Shown here: positions 46,754-59,100 of the stretch, piece by piece
Layout: each line of letters opens with the position of its first letter
Position numbering within the stretch: the first letter of the stretch is position 1
NCBI GenBank assembly: GCA_025331445.1
Contig: JAIWNE010000121.1
Coordinates: 1-64,000 of the forward strand
From: Blakeslea trispora
Taxonomy: Eukaryota > Mucoromycota > Mucoromycetes > Mucorales > Choanephoraceae
Direction: 5' to 3'
Length of the DNA stretch: 64,000 nucleotides
The notes under the pieces: model-generated
Told to the model about the DNA's origin: nothing
The model's database searches: none
What the model saw: the letters and a program-made list of their open reading frames with translations, nothing else
Program-made: the position numbers and the translations under genes

Positions 46754-47463
46754 ATGAACAGTATTACAGCCTCAGACAGTGACCAGAGAATTACTGAATT
46801 AGATGAAGAACAACAAGCGCAAGCAGCTGCATCTATGTTTTGTGATTTTGTTGGATTCTCGTCAATCAACGGCGATCCTTTTGGATATGAAGAAATGCCT
46901 CCAGAAAGCTACAGATCCATCAGATGGCGTCTTCTAAACACAGTCGTCTTTCAGAGAATGAATATGCATGTCTTTTGGATTATTACACACTTGCATATGA
47001 GGGATTTACGTCTTCAAACGATGTGCAAAAATTTAAATCCATCGACCTTTTAGGATACAATTATTCATCTCAACTGACAGGCAGTAACAGTGGTGTTTAT
47101 GTCAATGTATTTCGAAAGAAAGGAACTGAAATAGACTCCATACTAGACGAAACAACGTTACGAACTGGCGCAATTAGATTCTTTTTCAAGCATGCACCTC
47201 TGTTAGAAGACGAAAATGGCGAAGCCCCTCAAAAACTTGATCATTATTTTGCTTTCATACAATGGTTCAAGCTTCCTAGAGAAGGGATAGAGGATTTACA
47301 GTCCTATACAGATGACAGCATGCAACCATTTATTGATCAGTTCGAAGAGGATGACTTTTTTTGTATAGTTCCTGTACACAAGATCCATTCTACTTCGCAT
47401 TTATATTATCCAGGCATTGCAAACATAGTAGTAGCTTTGCATCTACCAAGAAAAATTCGATGA
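46754..47463 (+). pseudogene. acc2 of E5 right arm, frameshifted
   Basis: Mirror copy of 45382-46092. A single G is missing in CATCAGATGG(G)CGTC near 46926, so the protein is cut after PPESYRSIRW. The remaining 179 codons (from HSRLSENEY) are open and nearly identical to the left copy. The lesion is recent relative to the arm duplication. Confidence 0.82.
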
Positions 47464-47490
47464 AATATTTACAGGACGACAAAATTCTAT

Positions 47491-48726
47491 TTACAATAAA
47501 AGATCCAAAAACGAATCTGATTCCTGTTCTTGTAAGGTATTCTCTTTAATACCCCAAGAGGGAAGCTTCTTGACAGGCAGACGGGCTTTAACATCAACAA
47601 CTTCAATTCGGCTTTTCTTGGCAGAACCGAATTGACCCTTCTTCTTTTGCGTTCTTCTGCATTCGTCAAGGTAATCGAAGAACATAGTACACTACAAGAT
47701 AATACCATATTAGTTCTAACTACTCCCATATACTAGGGTTAAAATGTCCTTTATAACTACCTTGGTACTTCTGTATGAGGGAGCTTTTCTCACCGTAATC
47801 TCCTCATTGTTTTCAATGACATCTTCTTGATCAGATGTCATGTCGCTGCAGAGAAGTTGCTCGCATTCGTTCTGAGGACCAAACTTCTCAACACAGTCAT
47901 CAATGTTCATAGAGAAGGCCATTCTTCTTTTGCGAAGAACCTTTTGCATTAAGGTTAGTATCTATCAAACTCACATTCTCTGTTTGTGTCAATTTACTTA
48001 CATATGATTTACGAGAACTTGCGTTATTTCTCATTCTTTTTTGTGCCTGTTCTTCTTCAGGCTTCTTCTCATCCTCGTTCTTTCTCTTCATGTTGTTGAA
48101 CCGACTGCGAACAACTTCCAGCAAGTACTTGCGCTTTTGCACAGGTCCCCATTTCAACTGGGCAGCAACTTCTGCCACCTTTGGGTGAACAGCCAGTTGA
48201 GCAACGATGCTGCTTACAATCTTCGCGTTCTCCTCATCTTTCATGAGGCTGGAGCCCATGTTCCACTGAGTGTCCCTCAAGGCTCTCACCTCAGCCATCT
48301 TCATGGCTTTCTGTGTAATTGAAATCATATGTTAGTACACCAAGAAGCAAAATTTCAAAGATTCGAGACTTACTCTAATCGCATGCTTGGCAATTCTACC
48401 TGGAGCACGACCGATGGAAGTACCGGCCATCATCTTCTTGGCCATGGCCTTCATGCCATCCATTTCCTTCTGCATAGTATGCATCTGGAAGGCCATTTCA
48501 TGCATTTGCATGGCCATGTCTCGGATTTGGTCATCCTTCTTGGTCATTTCTTGTTGAATGACCAACTTGAACTCTTCGGTGCTTTTTTGAGCTTCCGTGA
48601 ATAGAGCCTTCAACTTGTTTAACTCCAAAGACATTGCGTTATTTGGCGGGTCTCGTTGTTTACACAAGGTGCAAAACGAGGGGGAGTATCAATAGGAATT
48701 GCTTGTCTGTTGTTGTTGTTGTTCAT
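47491..48726 (-). pseudogene. acc1 of E5 right arm, frameshifted in exon 1
   Basis: Mirror copy of 44118-45354 with the same four-exon layout. In exon 1 the left copy reads CGTCAGAACAGCACCATG. The right copy lacks one base (CGCCAAATAACGCAATG), so the frame is lost after about 30 codons. Downstream exons remain close to the left copy (for example VLRKRRMAFSMN, MTSDQEDVIE). Confidence 0.8.
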
Positions 48727-50076
48727 TGGAAAAAAAGATTTATGTATAAAAGGTAACAGAAGAGTGGAAATAGGAAGCTATGTTGTAATTTAAATATGAT
48801 CTCTTTCTTACCAATTTGTAAATCTGGGTACACAATGTCAACATTGCTTGTATGACCGAGAGAAAATTTTTTCTTCAACAGAATTATTAAACGCAGCTTC
48901 TTTTTTATTCTTTCTTTTCCTTTTTTCTCTCGTTTTTTATTTTATTTTATGTAGTAAGTTTTATTTTCGCTTTTACAGATAATATAGTCTTAATCTTTGT
49001 ATTTTTATTAGATAATCACTAGTATCTTTCAAGAGAAGAGGTTAGTATTACACTGTTTATTCAAGCACCTAATTTACATGAACTTTTCGTAGATTACCTG
49101 TCTGTGTTGCCACTGATTTTTGGTTTTGAGGTTGGTATTAATCGTAACTATATAATTATCTCCTTTGCATTTGACTAAAGTTTTTTGTTTATTTAAATTG
49201 CCTTCTTCAGGGAACGTCTTTCTTTGTGGGTTCTTTTGATGGGTGAATTTTTGGTAAGTATTATCACGTATCATTGTTTTTATCAGCTCTCTAACAATTT
49301 CATTTCTAGAATTGTACCGCGTCTGTTTTCGCTCTCTGTTCTTCCAGGCTTTTTGCGCTATTGAACAAGATTGCTCCTCTGTGTGGCGTTTCAAGCGTTT
49401 TTGCTAAAAAACTGGCCCCTAGACGATAGCCTGGTGAAGGTAAGTGCAAGGGTGGAAATCCACGGCATCCCATGCCAATTCCGCTCTTTTTAGTCATATC
49501 TAGGCCAGTAAAATGGTCGTTTTAGTAGAACATGATGTATATATATATCAATAATTTAAATAAAGAGCCCAATTAAAAAGCATTTAAAAAAGCGCAAAAA
49601 TTTATTTTAATCATATAAAGTGAAAGAAGTAAAGAATTAGTACTACCTAAAGCTAAAGAAGCATCCAAATAAAGGTATCATCGTTAGAAAGATGAGCGAA
49701 TAGCAAAAGGAAAGGAAGCGTCTAATGAATGTAAATTGTAACGTGGAACAAGGCTAAAGAAAAGAAGTATGTCCCGAAGGATGTACAAACTAAAATCAAA
49801 GGTCCGTTTAAGGAAGGTCAGCCAAGGGTTCGTCTGTAAGAAGGGCGAATCATCAAAAGGTATGAGACGTCTTATCCACAAGAAAAGAATGAGGATGAGA
49901 CGGTAGCTTGTATATGACACACACTGTGAATGAGACGTGATGAGAACGTCTCATCCACATTTTGTATTAGACGGGCGTTTGTTTTTTTTTACACAGTGTG
50001 GATGAGACGGTGATGAGACCGTCTCACCTACGTCTAACCGACATCTCATACTCACCAAATTGATTAGAGTGTTCTA

Positions 50077-50205
50077 ATGCAAGACTTGCCACTAGAAATA
50101 GAAATGAAACTGAGAAGTGAAGCTAAGCAATTCAAGAAAAGAAGAAGGTTCTCTCCAATATTTAAAAGAAATCAAGAGCGAAGAAAAAGATCTAAGAAAG
50201 GATAA
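50077..50205 (+). pseudogene. Basic-tail remnant, paralogue of 1115-1333
   Basis: 42 codons from ATG 50077 (DLPLEIEMKLRSEAK, then Lys/Arg-rich) ending TAA. The E5 right terminus lies 5 bp upstream and has probably removed the rest of the gene. A TATA-like AAGTATAAATATAAG follows at about 50315, as after 1333. Family unknown. Confidence 0.4.
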
Positions 50206-50728
50206 CAAGCATTCAGCATAATCTATTACAATTATTATGCATATATTTTATTACTTATTTTTATCATCCATCAGTACAGTTACCCTTTTAGCTTTAGCAT
50301 AGAAATAGTTAGAAAAGTATAAATATAAGAATAGTTCAAAGAAATAAAGGGTATCGTCATTCACTCTTCTAAAAAATAACTTTCTGTAAAACTTTCCTTT
50401 TTGGGTATACTTCTTTAAATAATCTAGTATACAACTACAGCTTTAAGGGTACTTCTTGATCACGTAACTTCGGGTTTAGAAACGAAACATCCACGCCAAC
50501 TGCGAAACTTACACTTTCGCTTTTTCATTACTTTTAATCATTCGGGTCAAGTCACGTGATCTACCCCTTCAAATTTTAGCCAATCAGAAGCCAGTATACT
50601 AAAGAAGTATATTAGCTTAACACCCAAATCAACAGTAACAACATAAATAACTTTCAGCGAAAGCGTAGACCTCTAGCAACAGTTACACCTATTTTTTTGT
50701 CGAGTTGTTTTGAAAGTTACTTTTCGAG
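50206..50728 (+). promoter_or_regulatory. Noncoding stretch with probable LINE 5' region
   Basis: No gene is seen. 50206-50450 resembles the 3' flank of the remnant near 1334-1525. From about 50480 a promoter-like segment contains CACGTG (about 50550) and AGCCAATCAG (50578-50587, a CCAAT box), then AC-rich leader sequence up to the ORF1 ATG. The exact LINE 5' end was not determined. Confidence 0.4.
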
Positions 50729-51663
50729 ATGACTTCACCATTGCAATCACATGCACCTATCTCCTTTGTTCGCAACTCACAAGTTGACTTGGAACAACTT
50801 CAAGATCTCGTGTTGCAGTTGCAACAACAAGTTCAACAACATGATGGGCTCTTCAAACATATTGAATCTCTTCAAGAAAAAAATTTTCCCTAGAGGAAAA
50901 AAATAAAAAATTAGCTACTGAGAATGAAAGACTTCTCAAATTGGTTGACAATCAGGTGACCGTACCTGATTCCCAAGTCTCTGTTGCCTCCAATGGTATC
51001 TCTGCTTCTTCCTAGGCCGCTGCTGCTGCCAAGCCCGCTGTCTCTCCTCCTCCTGCACCTGCCAAGAAGGTACGTGCACCTTCAACCAAGAAGCGTGCAG
51101 CAATTGCTCGTTTCTTTGTAAGCTCTGGGGCCAAAGGTCCTCAAGGCTTTAAGTACGTCTACCTTGGGCGTTCCAGAAAGATCAATAGATCTGAAGTTCG
51201 CTCTCGTCTTCGTCGTATTGGCGTTGACACTGGTCGAGTTCTCGACATTTCCTTTCCTGCCTCTGGTGTTCTTGGTGTGCTCATGCATGTTCAGTATGTG
51301 GAGCAATTCACTGCTGTCATGCAGAAAGCCGGTGCTGAACTCATCACGGATTTCGATCCTCTAAGCCCTGCCCACCTCGCCGATCCCGAGTTCTCCTCTC
51401 TCTCTGACGTTGAAAGAGAACAACAAATGCTCGAGTTGGTACGTGATCGTGCCATCTCTACTCTCTCTTTCCTCCGTCCTCTCGTTGTTTCTCCTGTTGC
51501 TCGCTCTTTCTTGGAGTGGGGCTGGATTGATGACGATGATGTCAAGATGTGCGTCGCTGCTGCTGAAGCTAGGCTTCCAAAGACCTCTTCCCCCTCCTCT
51601 CAGTTTGCTTTCCGCACTGACCCTCAGGTTGACTCTGACGTTGGCTCTAATATGGAACTTTAA
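50729..51663 (+). pseudogene. LINE ORF1 (RNA-binding protein), two lesions
   Basis: Starts MTSPLQSHAPISFV with a Gln-rich coiled coil (LEQLQDLVLQLQQQVQQ). A frameshift/stop (TAG) lies near 50893 and another TAG near 51014-51016. The main body is then open: KKRAAIARFFVSSGAKG, YVYLGRSRKINRSEVRSRL, SGVLGVLMHVQYVEQF. This positively charged domain resembles ORF1 proteins that bind LINE RNA. The stop codon overlaps the ORF2 start as TAATG (51661-51665). No CCHC knuckle is visible. Confidence 0.72.
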
Positions 51664-52425
51664 TGAGTCCATCATCATCCCCCTCACATTCCTTTTATTT
51701 AAGTCTCTTTAATGCAAATGGCCTTAGTCAATCTACTGTCCATGATGTACTCTCCCATTCCACTCATTCTGACATTCTCTTTGTAACTGAAACCTGGCTC
51801 ACAGCCGGCTATCTTCCTGTCAATTGGTCTCAGTACCATTTGTATGGATCAAAGGTAGTTGGTGCTAACAACCGTGGCCAAGGTGGAATTACTGCTCTCA
51901 TTTCCCCTCACTGTCCTCATACCATCTCTCAACTTCCCTCCCTTAATGCATATACTTTATCCTTGAAAATAGGTGCAGTCAATGTGCATTGTGTATATTT
52001 TCCACCCAGTATCTCTGACGATCTGGTGATATCCTCTCTCAAGCAAATCCCTCTTCATTCAGACACTATCATTTGTGGTGATTTCAATGCAAGAATGGGC
52101 TCTCGCACTGGCAACTCAAGAACTACTCCTCGTGGTGTTCGTTTGCAAACTCTTTGTAAACAACGCTCACTTGAAGTATTGAATGCTTCTCTAGCATATG
52201 GTGTTGCTACGTTTAGTACTTTTCGGCAGGAAGCTGAACATAGCAGTATCATCGATCTTTTTCTGACGAATATCTCCTCATGGAATATGACTCATCTCAG
52301 TCTAACTGTAGAAACTGATCTGTCACTAGGTTCGCACCATAGGCTAATGACTCTGTCGTTTGACTATGTTCCACCTTTGGGATCTGGTGGTAACTCTGAC
52401 GGCACTCTTGCTCCTAGAAAACTTT

Positions 52426-55068
52426 CACTACGGCTCAAGCGGGTGGGCTGATGGCCCAAAAATTGGGCCCTACAGCCCAATCGGTCTACTAACAAATCGA
52501 ATGGGCTAAAATTCGTTTAGCCCAATTTTGGTAGATTGGCCCATTTTTTGACTGCTTAAAAACATTAGTATACCGCTATGAAGGCCAATGATGATCGCTT
52601 ATATAATTGAAGTGGAGCTTCAGCATCAAATGAAAATGCAAGCATTAAAGAGGTTTAAATGACCATGTTCTATGTGGATAAATAATAAACAGACTAATGG
52701 TTTGTCAGTATTCCTTTAAGTAAGCTTGAATACTACTGGATCATCTAGTATTACAGGCCAATCATGTTCGTTACATTGCGTGTTTTCTATAATTGTAGGC
52801 AAATCAGGCTTTTTTAATTTTATTGATTTGAATCAAATAATTGCTATATATAGATTCTTCTTTAGGCTGATTTGTAGCACAGATGTCCTTTTTGTAATAG
52901 GAATGCTGCATTGGGTATACTCAGATAGATTGGCATGCTTGGCTTTGATATAGGTACCTTTTAGGATCATAAGAAGCAGTATAGGAAGAAGAAAGATTTG
53001 ATTTTCATGACTAGAGCCTTCAGTAAGCACATTAATCGCTTTGCAGTAGCTGCGCTTGAAAAAATATACAGCCTTAACCGAGAGTGATTTTTTTTTCGTA
53101 ATTTTTTTTTTCTTGACAGCCAACTTGGAGCAACATTCAAGGTCATGAGCAACACCTAGTAAGAGATCACTCGACACCAGTACATACAAGAGTCAGAAAC
53201 AATAGAAGTAGAAAGCAAATAGCATAGAAAGTCTAAAAACACAAAAAAATAAAGATGAGACGCGATCCTTTACACATGTACTTTGTCATGAGCATGTTGA
53301 TTCCGTTAGTTGCGATTAGGTACCTCATGAATCCAGTCAACAGTGAGAGCAATAGTCAGAAGTAAACAGTTGATAAAGAGGGGTTCATTTGGTAAGATAG
53401 TCAAGTCAAAATAATCTGGAAGCGGTATTTCACTTGTCACGAAAGAAATTCAAAGAGATGAGGCAACCTCATTTGAGATGAAACACACATGTAAGCATGA
53501 GCAAAGGCGAGAAGACACAAAAAGAAGAAAAAAATAAGCAGTAAAGTTGGAAAGAACTCCAAGTTCAATCAAAAAGAGATTTGGCAACCTTTAAAAGCAC
53601 AGACCATAGTAGTGGAAGGAGAATAGGCGGATAAAGAGCATTTCTTGAAGATGAGGTAAAGAGATGGCGACATGAGAAGAGACCAAGTACCCTGAACGAC
53701 GGTATAGTAAAGAGGAAAAGTATTTCTTGAAGCTTGGATAATGATCAGTGATAATGACGGAACAGGCAGACCAAATGAGCACACAAGAAAGAAGACAGAC
53801 ATGAACAGATCAGACATAGGATGGAAATACAATAAGCAGTTGAATATCTGGTTACGAAGAGGTTTCATGTCGATGACTACGAATAGAGAAATTTAGTGAA
53901 TGCAATGTGCACAATAGCATTTGATCAGATAACTAAGGAAATCGAAGGAATTCGGGCAAGAAATATTTGAGCAGAGGCATCGATCCTGATAGGCAGCATA
54001 GATAGACATGGTATTCAGGTTTCAGTCAAAGAAGTATAAGTTTGAGCAACATGGTATAAAGCAGACAGCATGGATAAAAAAGTCATGGATGAGGCGGTAA
54101 AAAGTAGCACAGATGAGGGTGAGATGAATAAGGGATTGTCTACTAGAATCCATGATAAGTGGTTGTATAAGTGTATAAAATGTTGAAGACAAGCAAATGC
54201 ATACTAATAAGAAGATCGAAGCTGCAAAGAAATGAGAAGAGAAGCGTAGTCGAGGTGTTAGAATGTTGCTATGATAAGGTGATATACATGAAGCTAGTGT
54301 GAAATAAGAGAGTCAGTAATGTTGATGGATTATAAAATATTTGTAAAAAAAAAAAAAAAAAAAAAAGATAAAAGTGCTTACCGTTTGCTGTGCATTTAAA
54401 GAAAAAAAAGAAAGAAAAAAGAAAATGGGGGATTGAAAAAAATAGCCAGTATATATGAAAAATATGACAGTGATGGGAAGAAAGTATGATTTCATTGACA
54501 GATTCAAGCTAAAATTGTACTGAAATGGGAAATGTCTTGGATTTGCATAAAGAGCAATTCTTATTGTAGAATGAATGGTAATTTTTGTCTATAAAGAGCT
54601 AAACACATTTAGCAATGTAATATGATGGTATTTAGTTCTTTTGCCTAAAACGATTCTCCCAAAATAGCCTGACCCCCAACTTCCTAATTAGCATGCTTTT
54701 TGCATGAAATACTCATTGTTTGTCCCCCATTTTAGCTCATGGCAATTTCGCACTCATGCATGACTTTTTTTTTCTTTTGATTTTTAATATTTCTGCTAAA
54801 AAGCAGCTTGTCTGATATTTTTTTGGCACTTAGAATTTATTTTAAAGAAATTCGATGGATGAAAATAGCACGCACTTGGTCAACCTTTCCAATCTGCTTC
54901 AAACTTTTAACTAAACAACCTTGAACATGTAGGAATACAATGAACTAAAAAAATCGAATCGTTTATTTACTAAATCCATCAAATCTGCTCTCCAAAACTT
55001 ATCGTTTGGGCCAAACTACCATTTTTTGGGCCAAACTACCACAAATTAAATTTTCTTGCGCTGTAGTG
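52426..55068. mobile_element. E6: gene-less CACTA-like element in LINE ORF2
   Basis: Starts CACTACGGCTCAAGCGG and ends TTCTTGCGCTGTAGTG, with the 3-bp duplication TTT on both sides (52423-52425, 55069-55071), the standard CACTA signature. Subterminal words are TTGGGCC/GGCCCA/TGGGCT at the left and GGGCCAAACTACC twice at the right. The 2.6-kb body, including an A22 run near 54345, has no supported gene. Frames over 60 aa are scattered and AT-rich. Confidence 0.9.
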
Positions 55069-55678
55069 TTTGGAACCTCTCACGTTTAAGTGAGTTGGAA
55101 CCTTTAGCTCTTTTTAGGAGTAAGTTTGCTTCCTTGGTCTCTGGTCTGTCTCTGACTCTGGATTCCCTGGTTTCTGACCCACCACTAACTCGGCCTGATA
55201 TCGATGCGCTGAATGCCACTCTTAATGAGTGCTTCTACGTAGCTTTGGACGGTTCGATAGGTGTGAAGGTCAATGGTCCTGGTCGTTGGTGGAAAAAGTG
55301 CTGGACAGAAGAAATAGAAACTGCTGCAAAAAAGCGTGATCAGTGTTTTGGTCGTTGGCGTCATGCTGTTGGTGTTGACAAAGCCTTCTGGTGGAATCAA
55401 CATAAAGATGCTCATCGTCACTTTCGCCGCCTCATCTCCGCTGCTAAACGTCTCTCTTGGAAGAACTTTTGTGATTCTTTAGAAAAAGACTTTAAAAAAG
55501 CTATTTCTACTCTTGCGCGTATTAAACGTCGCCGTGACTGCTCCTCGTCCTTTAGTCATGCTGATGGTCCTCAAGCAGCCGTATCTGTTATGGCCGATCA
55601 TCTAGCCTCTGTCTATAGTGGCTCTCTCCTCCCCTCCGCTTCTCGTCCCCCCCCTACTCCCTCTTTAAGTAGTTCAGC

Positions 55679-56121
55679 TGTGGTGTTTTAGGGTTGTAGT
55701 GATATAAACGTGTTAAAGAAGAATAGAGTGAGACAAAGAAAGTACTTTGAGAATGTTTGTAGTGTTTTATTTCTTGTTAAGATTGGAAGAAGAGTTTCAT
55801 AAGTTATCACTACAACTACTATTTATACATGTCACAGTTATTTACAGCTTGTACTAAATTAGTGTACTTAGTCTATATGATTACATCACTCTCATCATTT
55901 ACTTGTCTTTATATGACTTAATTAGATGAATGATGTTATGGAGTGATTGAGTCGGATTCTGTATATTGAGAACCTTATTGACTTTACTTCAGATGCTTTA
56001 TTTAGTAAGGATTTACAGGGATTGATTTCATTATGTCTGATGTTATTATCCTTATGACTTATTTGGTTTACATGTTACCTTATTGTCATTGTTGAGACTT
56101 AAATGTGCTCAGATCACCACA
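55679..56121 (-). repeat. Chromovirus 3' LTR
   Basis: TATA box (ATGTATAAATAG) on the minus strand about 290 bp into the LTR, then a poly(A)-like AATAAA. Appears identical to the copy at 60938-61380. Confidence 0.95.
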
Positions 56122-56135
56122 TTATCCCCACCCAG
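56122..56135 (-). promoter_or_regulatory. 3' polypurine tract of the chromovirus
   Basis: Minus strand CTGGGTGGGGATAA directly abuts the LTR start TGTGGTG. It would prime plus-strand DNA. An identical 14-mer lies inside pol at 57642-57655. Confidence 0.85.
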
Positions 56136-56170
56136 GCTTTGTCAGATGCCGTCAAGCTTATTGTTAGATC

Positions 56171-59100
56171 TTAAAGTTTTCTCTTTTTATTTCTAGAGCT
56201 TATTTGATCTGAGTTGTTTCTTGACGATCTTCTCTTATTACCCGGAGCATGGTTTATTTGTGTTTGCTGATCTGTCAATTCCTTAATGAGCTTATTCTTA
56301 GCTTTATTGATGGCTTTAGTACTCTCAGGAATTTTACCGATTCTTCTCCAGTATTCCGTTATAAATTTCGGATCTGTGAAGTTACTAGCAGGTTCCCAAC
56401 TATCTTCAGATTCATCATAGTTCAACCATCTACAGCGATAGAGATAGTTGTTCTTATTATCCTTTTTGTGTCCTATTATGGCTTCCACTTCATAGTATTT
56501 TTCTTCTTTGGGAAGTATCTCATCGGATACAACCTTTAATAAAGAAGGTGGATAATTCCTAGGTTCAATGAATCCTTTTTCATTCTTTAATACATATGAT
56601 CCTCCGATAGTTTTATTAACAACCTTATAGAACCCTTTATAATGAGGATCAAGCTTATTTTGCTTATCGGTTACTAGAATCATAACAGTGGCATTTATAG
56701 GTATGTCCTGTATTTTATGCTTTGCATCGAATTTTTCTTTTTGTTTATCTGTGACACGTTTAACTTGCTCATACACTGCGGGGTAGACTACTTCAGTCAT
56801 AAATTTTATTTTATTCTGGAGGTCCTTATTTATTTTTTCCTCTGTTGGCTTATCTTTTTCCTGACTAAAATCTTCAAAGTCATTTGGATTTCTGCCAAAC
56901 ATTAACGAGAAAGGAGTGCTTTTTGTGCGGATATTGTATTTACTGTTTAGGAACAACTGAGTTGGACCAACCATACAATCCCATTCAGCTACGTTACCGT
57001 TTATTTGTTTCTTAATAGTCTTTACAGCAGACTGAACAGCTCTCTCACTTGCTCCATTACCTCTAGGGTGGTATTGAGAGATTAACGCGTGTTCGAAACC
57101 TATATGGGTTTTTATTGTAGCTATCAAGGAGTTTACAAATTCAGTGCCATGATCACTCTGAAGTTTACGCATAGGACCAAAGGTGCAAATGACATTTAAT
57201 ATCTCGATTGCAATTGTTGCAGCTGACTTATCTGGAATAGCTCTTAAGAAATAGAACTTACTCGCTATGTCAATCATTACCAACAAGTACTCATCACCAC
57301 GAGTAGAGGTTGTAAACGGACCAGCTAAATCAATTCCCCAACTGTCACCAGGAAGGGTAGCTAATACTGGCCTTAATGGATTATACCCCTTTTGTGTTAT
57401 ATTATGACGCTGACATTGTATGCAGGCCTTTACTAAGTCAATTGCTTCATTCTTTAGTTTACTCCAGAAGTATCCTTTACGCTTCAATGCATTTACTAGA
57501 GCTTCACTTCCAAAGTGCCCTTTATTATGCTCTTGAATCAGGAGATTTTTACGTTCTTCCTGAGTGGCGGGTGTGAAATATTCACCACTACTCTCATCGG
57601 GTAAGACTTCTTTACTGGCAGCACTATTACGCATAACCAGCTTATCCCCACCCAGTTCATTTGACGATGGAAAAGCGTTCTCATATAGCCTGGACAGAGC
57701 ATCAGGTAAAACGTTAGAGATACCAGGCAAATGAACGATCTTAAAGTCATACTGGAGAATTATATCCAACCAGGATATCATCATGGGGTTTGCAATACGT
57801 TGAGTGTGCAGAGAGGTAAGTGATTGATGATCCGTGAATAGAATGAATCGGGATCCATAGATATACTTGTGAAAACGCTTCAGCGAAAAGACTAGTGCTA
57901 GTAGTTCTCTTTTATTTGCTGAATAATTACGCTCACTTTTCGACAAGCTTTTTGCAATAAAGGATATATATTTTGTTTTACCATCAACCTTTTGGTACAA
58001 TACTGCGCCTATACCAGTGTTCGAAGCATCGCAAGCTATACAGAAAGGAGCATTCATGTCAGGATAGGATAATACAGTATCGCTTATCAGTGCCTTTTTT
58101 AGATTATCAAAAGCCAGTTGATGTTTATCATTCCTTATTTTATCCAACGATTTCTCATTGCGAAGTGAATCCAAAGGAGCCATCATAGTAGCAACATGAG
58201 GAATCAAATTGCGGAAATAGTTAATAAGACCACAGTAGCGCATAATGTCTTTTCCTGTTTTAGGTCTAGGGAATTCTAGAACATTGACAAGTTTACGACG
58301 ATCCATACTGATACCTTGAGGTGAAATGTGAAAGCCAAGTAAATAGATTTCCGACTGGAAGAAATGACAATTCTTAGGATTCAGCTTCAGGTTTACTTCA
58401 GTTAATCTTTGAATCACTTGTCTTAGATGTTCTTTATGTTCTTCGATTGTTTTACTTGCACACACAATATCATCAACAAAGTATCTTACGAAGGGCATAT
58501 TGGCCAATGCAATACTCATTGTTCTCTGAAATTGTGAACTTACATGTTTAATGCCAAATACAGTGCCGATTGGCTTATACTGTACTCCGCGCCATGTGAA
58601 GCTTAATTTATGTGCGTCTGCAGGATTGAGCTTAAGTGAGTTGAAAGCAGATTTAAGATCCAAAGTAGAGTATACTTTAGCACCTTGAAGATCTTCAAAG
58701 AGTTCCCCAATTACTGGCAAAGGCATACGATCAACAGACTTTAATAGACTATTTATATGACGAGGATCATGACAGACACGATAGCCAGTTATTTCACCTT
58801 TACCGTCAGTTTTCTTTACTACAGTTAATGGTGTATTCCATGCAGTGTTTGCAGGAGCCTTTTCAATAATACCATTATCAAACCATTCCTTCACTTGATT
58901 ATCTACCACCTCCATCATTTTGAGAGGTACAGGATAAGGTGCCTTGTAACCAATCGCATCAGGAGGAGTGTCAAGATGAACTACACTTTCGGGGATAGTA
59001 CAAAAGGAGCCTTTAGGAATTGACTGATTTTCATCGATAAATGGCTGAATGAATTCCATTGCTGACTTGTATTGATCAGCATCACAAGCAGGATTATCTT

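Larger units (their letters stand above)
42830..50071. mobile_element. E5: giant palindromic CACTA-derived element
   Basis: Both outer ends are CACTCTAATCAATTTGGTG in opposite orientation. The left arm is 42830-46391 and the right arm 46453-50071, with a spacer of about 60 bp. The arms look very similar along their full length. Each has the GAGACGGTCTCATCA-type subterminal repeats, one acc1 gene and one acc2 gene. The right arm has about 64 bp more subterminal repeat. No transposase is present. The layout equals the left half of an E2-type element duplicated head to head. No target duplication was found. Noncoding stretches 43150-44100 and 48730-49700 hold AT-rich sequence and subterminal repeats only. 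Confidence 0.85.
46453..50071 (-). repeat. E5 right palindrome arm
   Basis: 3619 bp, inverted copy of the left arm. It differs by point changes, 1-nt deletions in both genes and an extra stretch of about 64 bp near 49864-49928. Confidence 0.85.

Noticed and set aside
42830..50071. CRISPR array or host gene family in the inverted region
   Set aside because: The repeats are element subterminal words without spacer periodicity, and the genes are transposon accessory genes.
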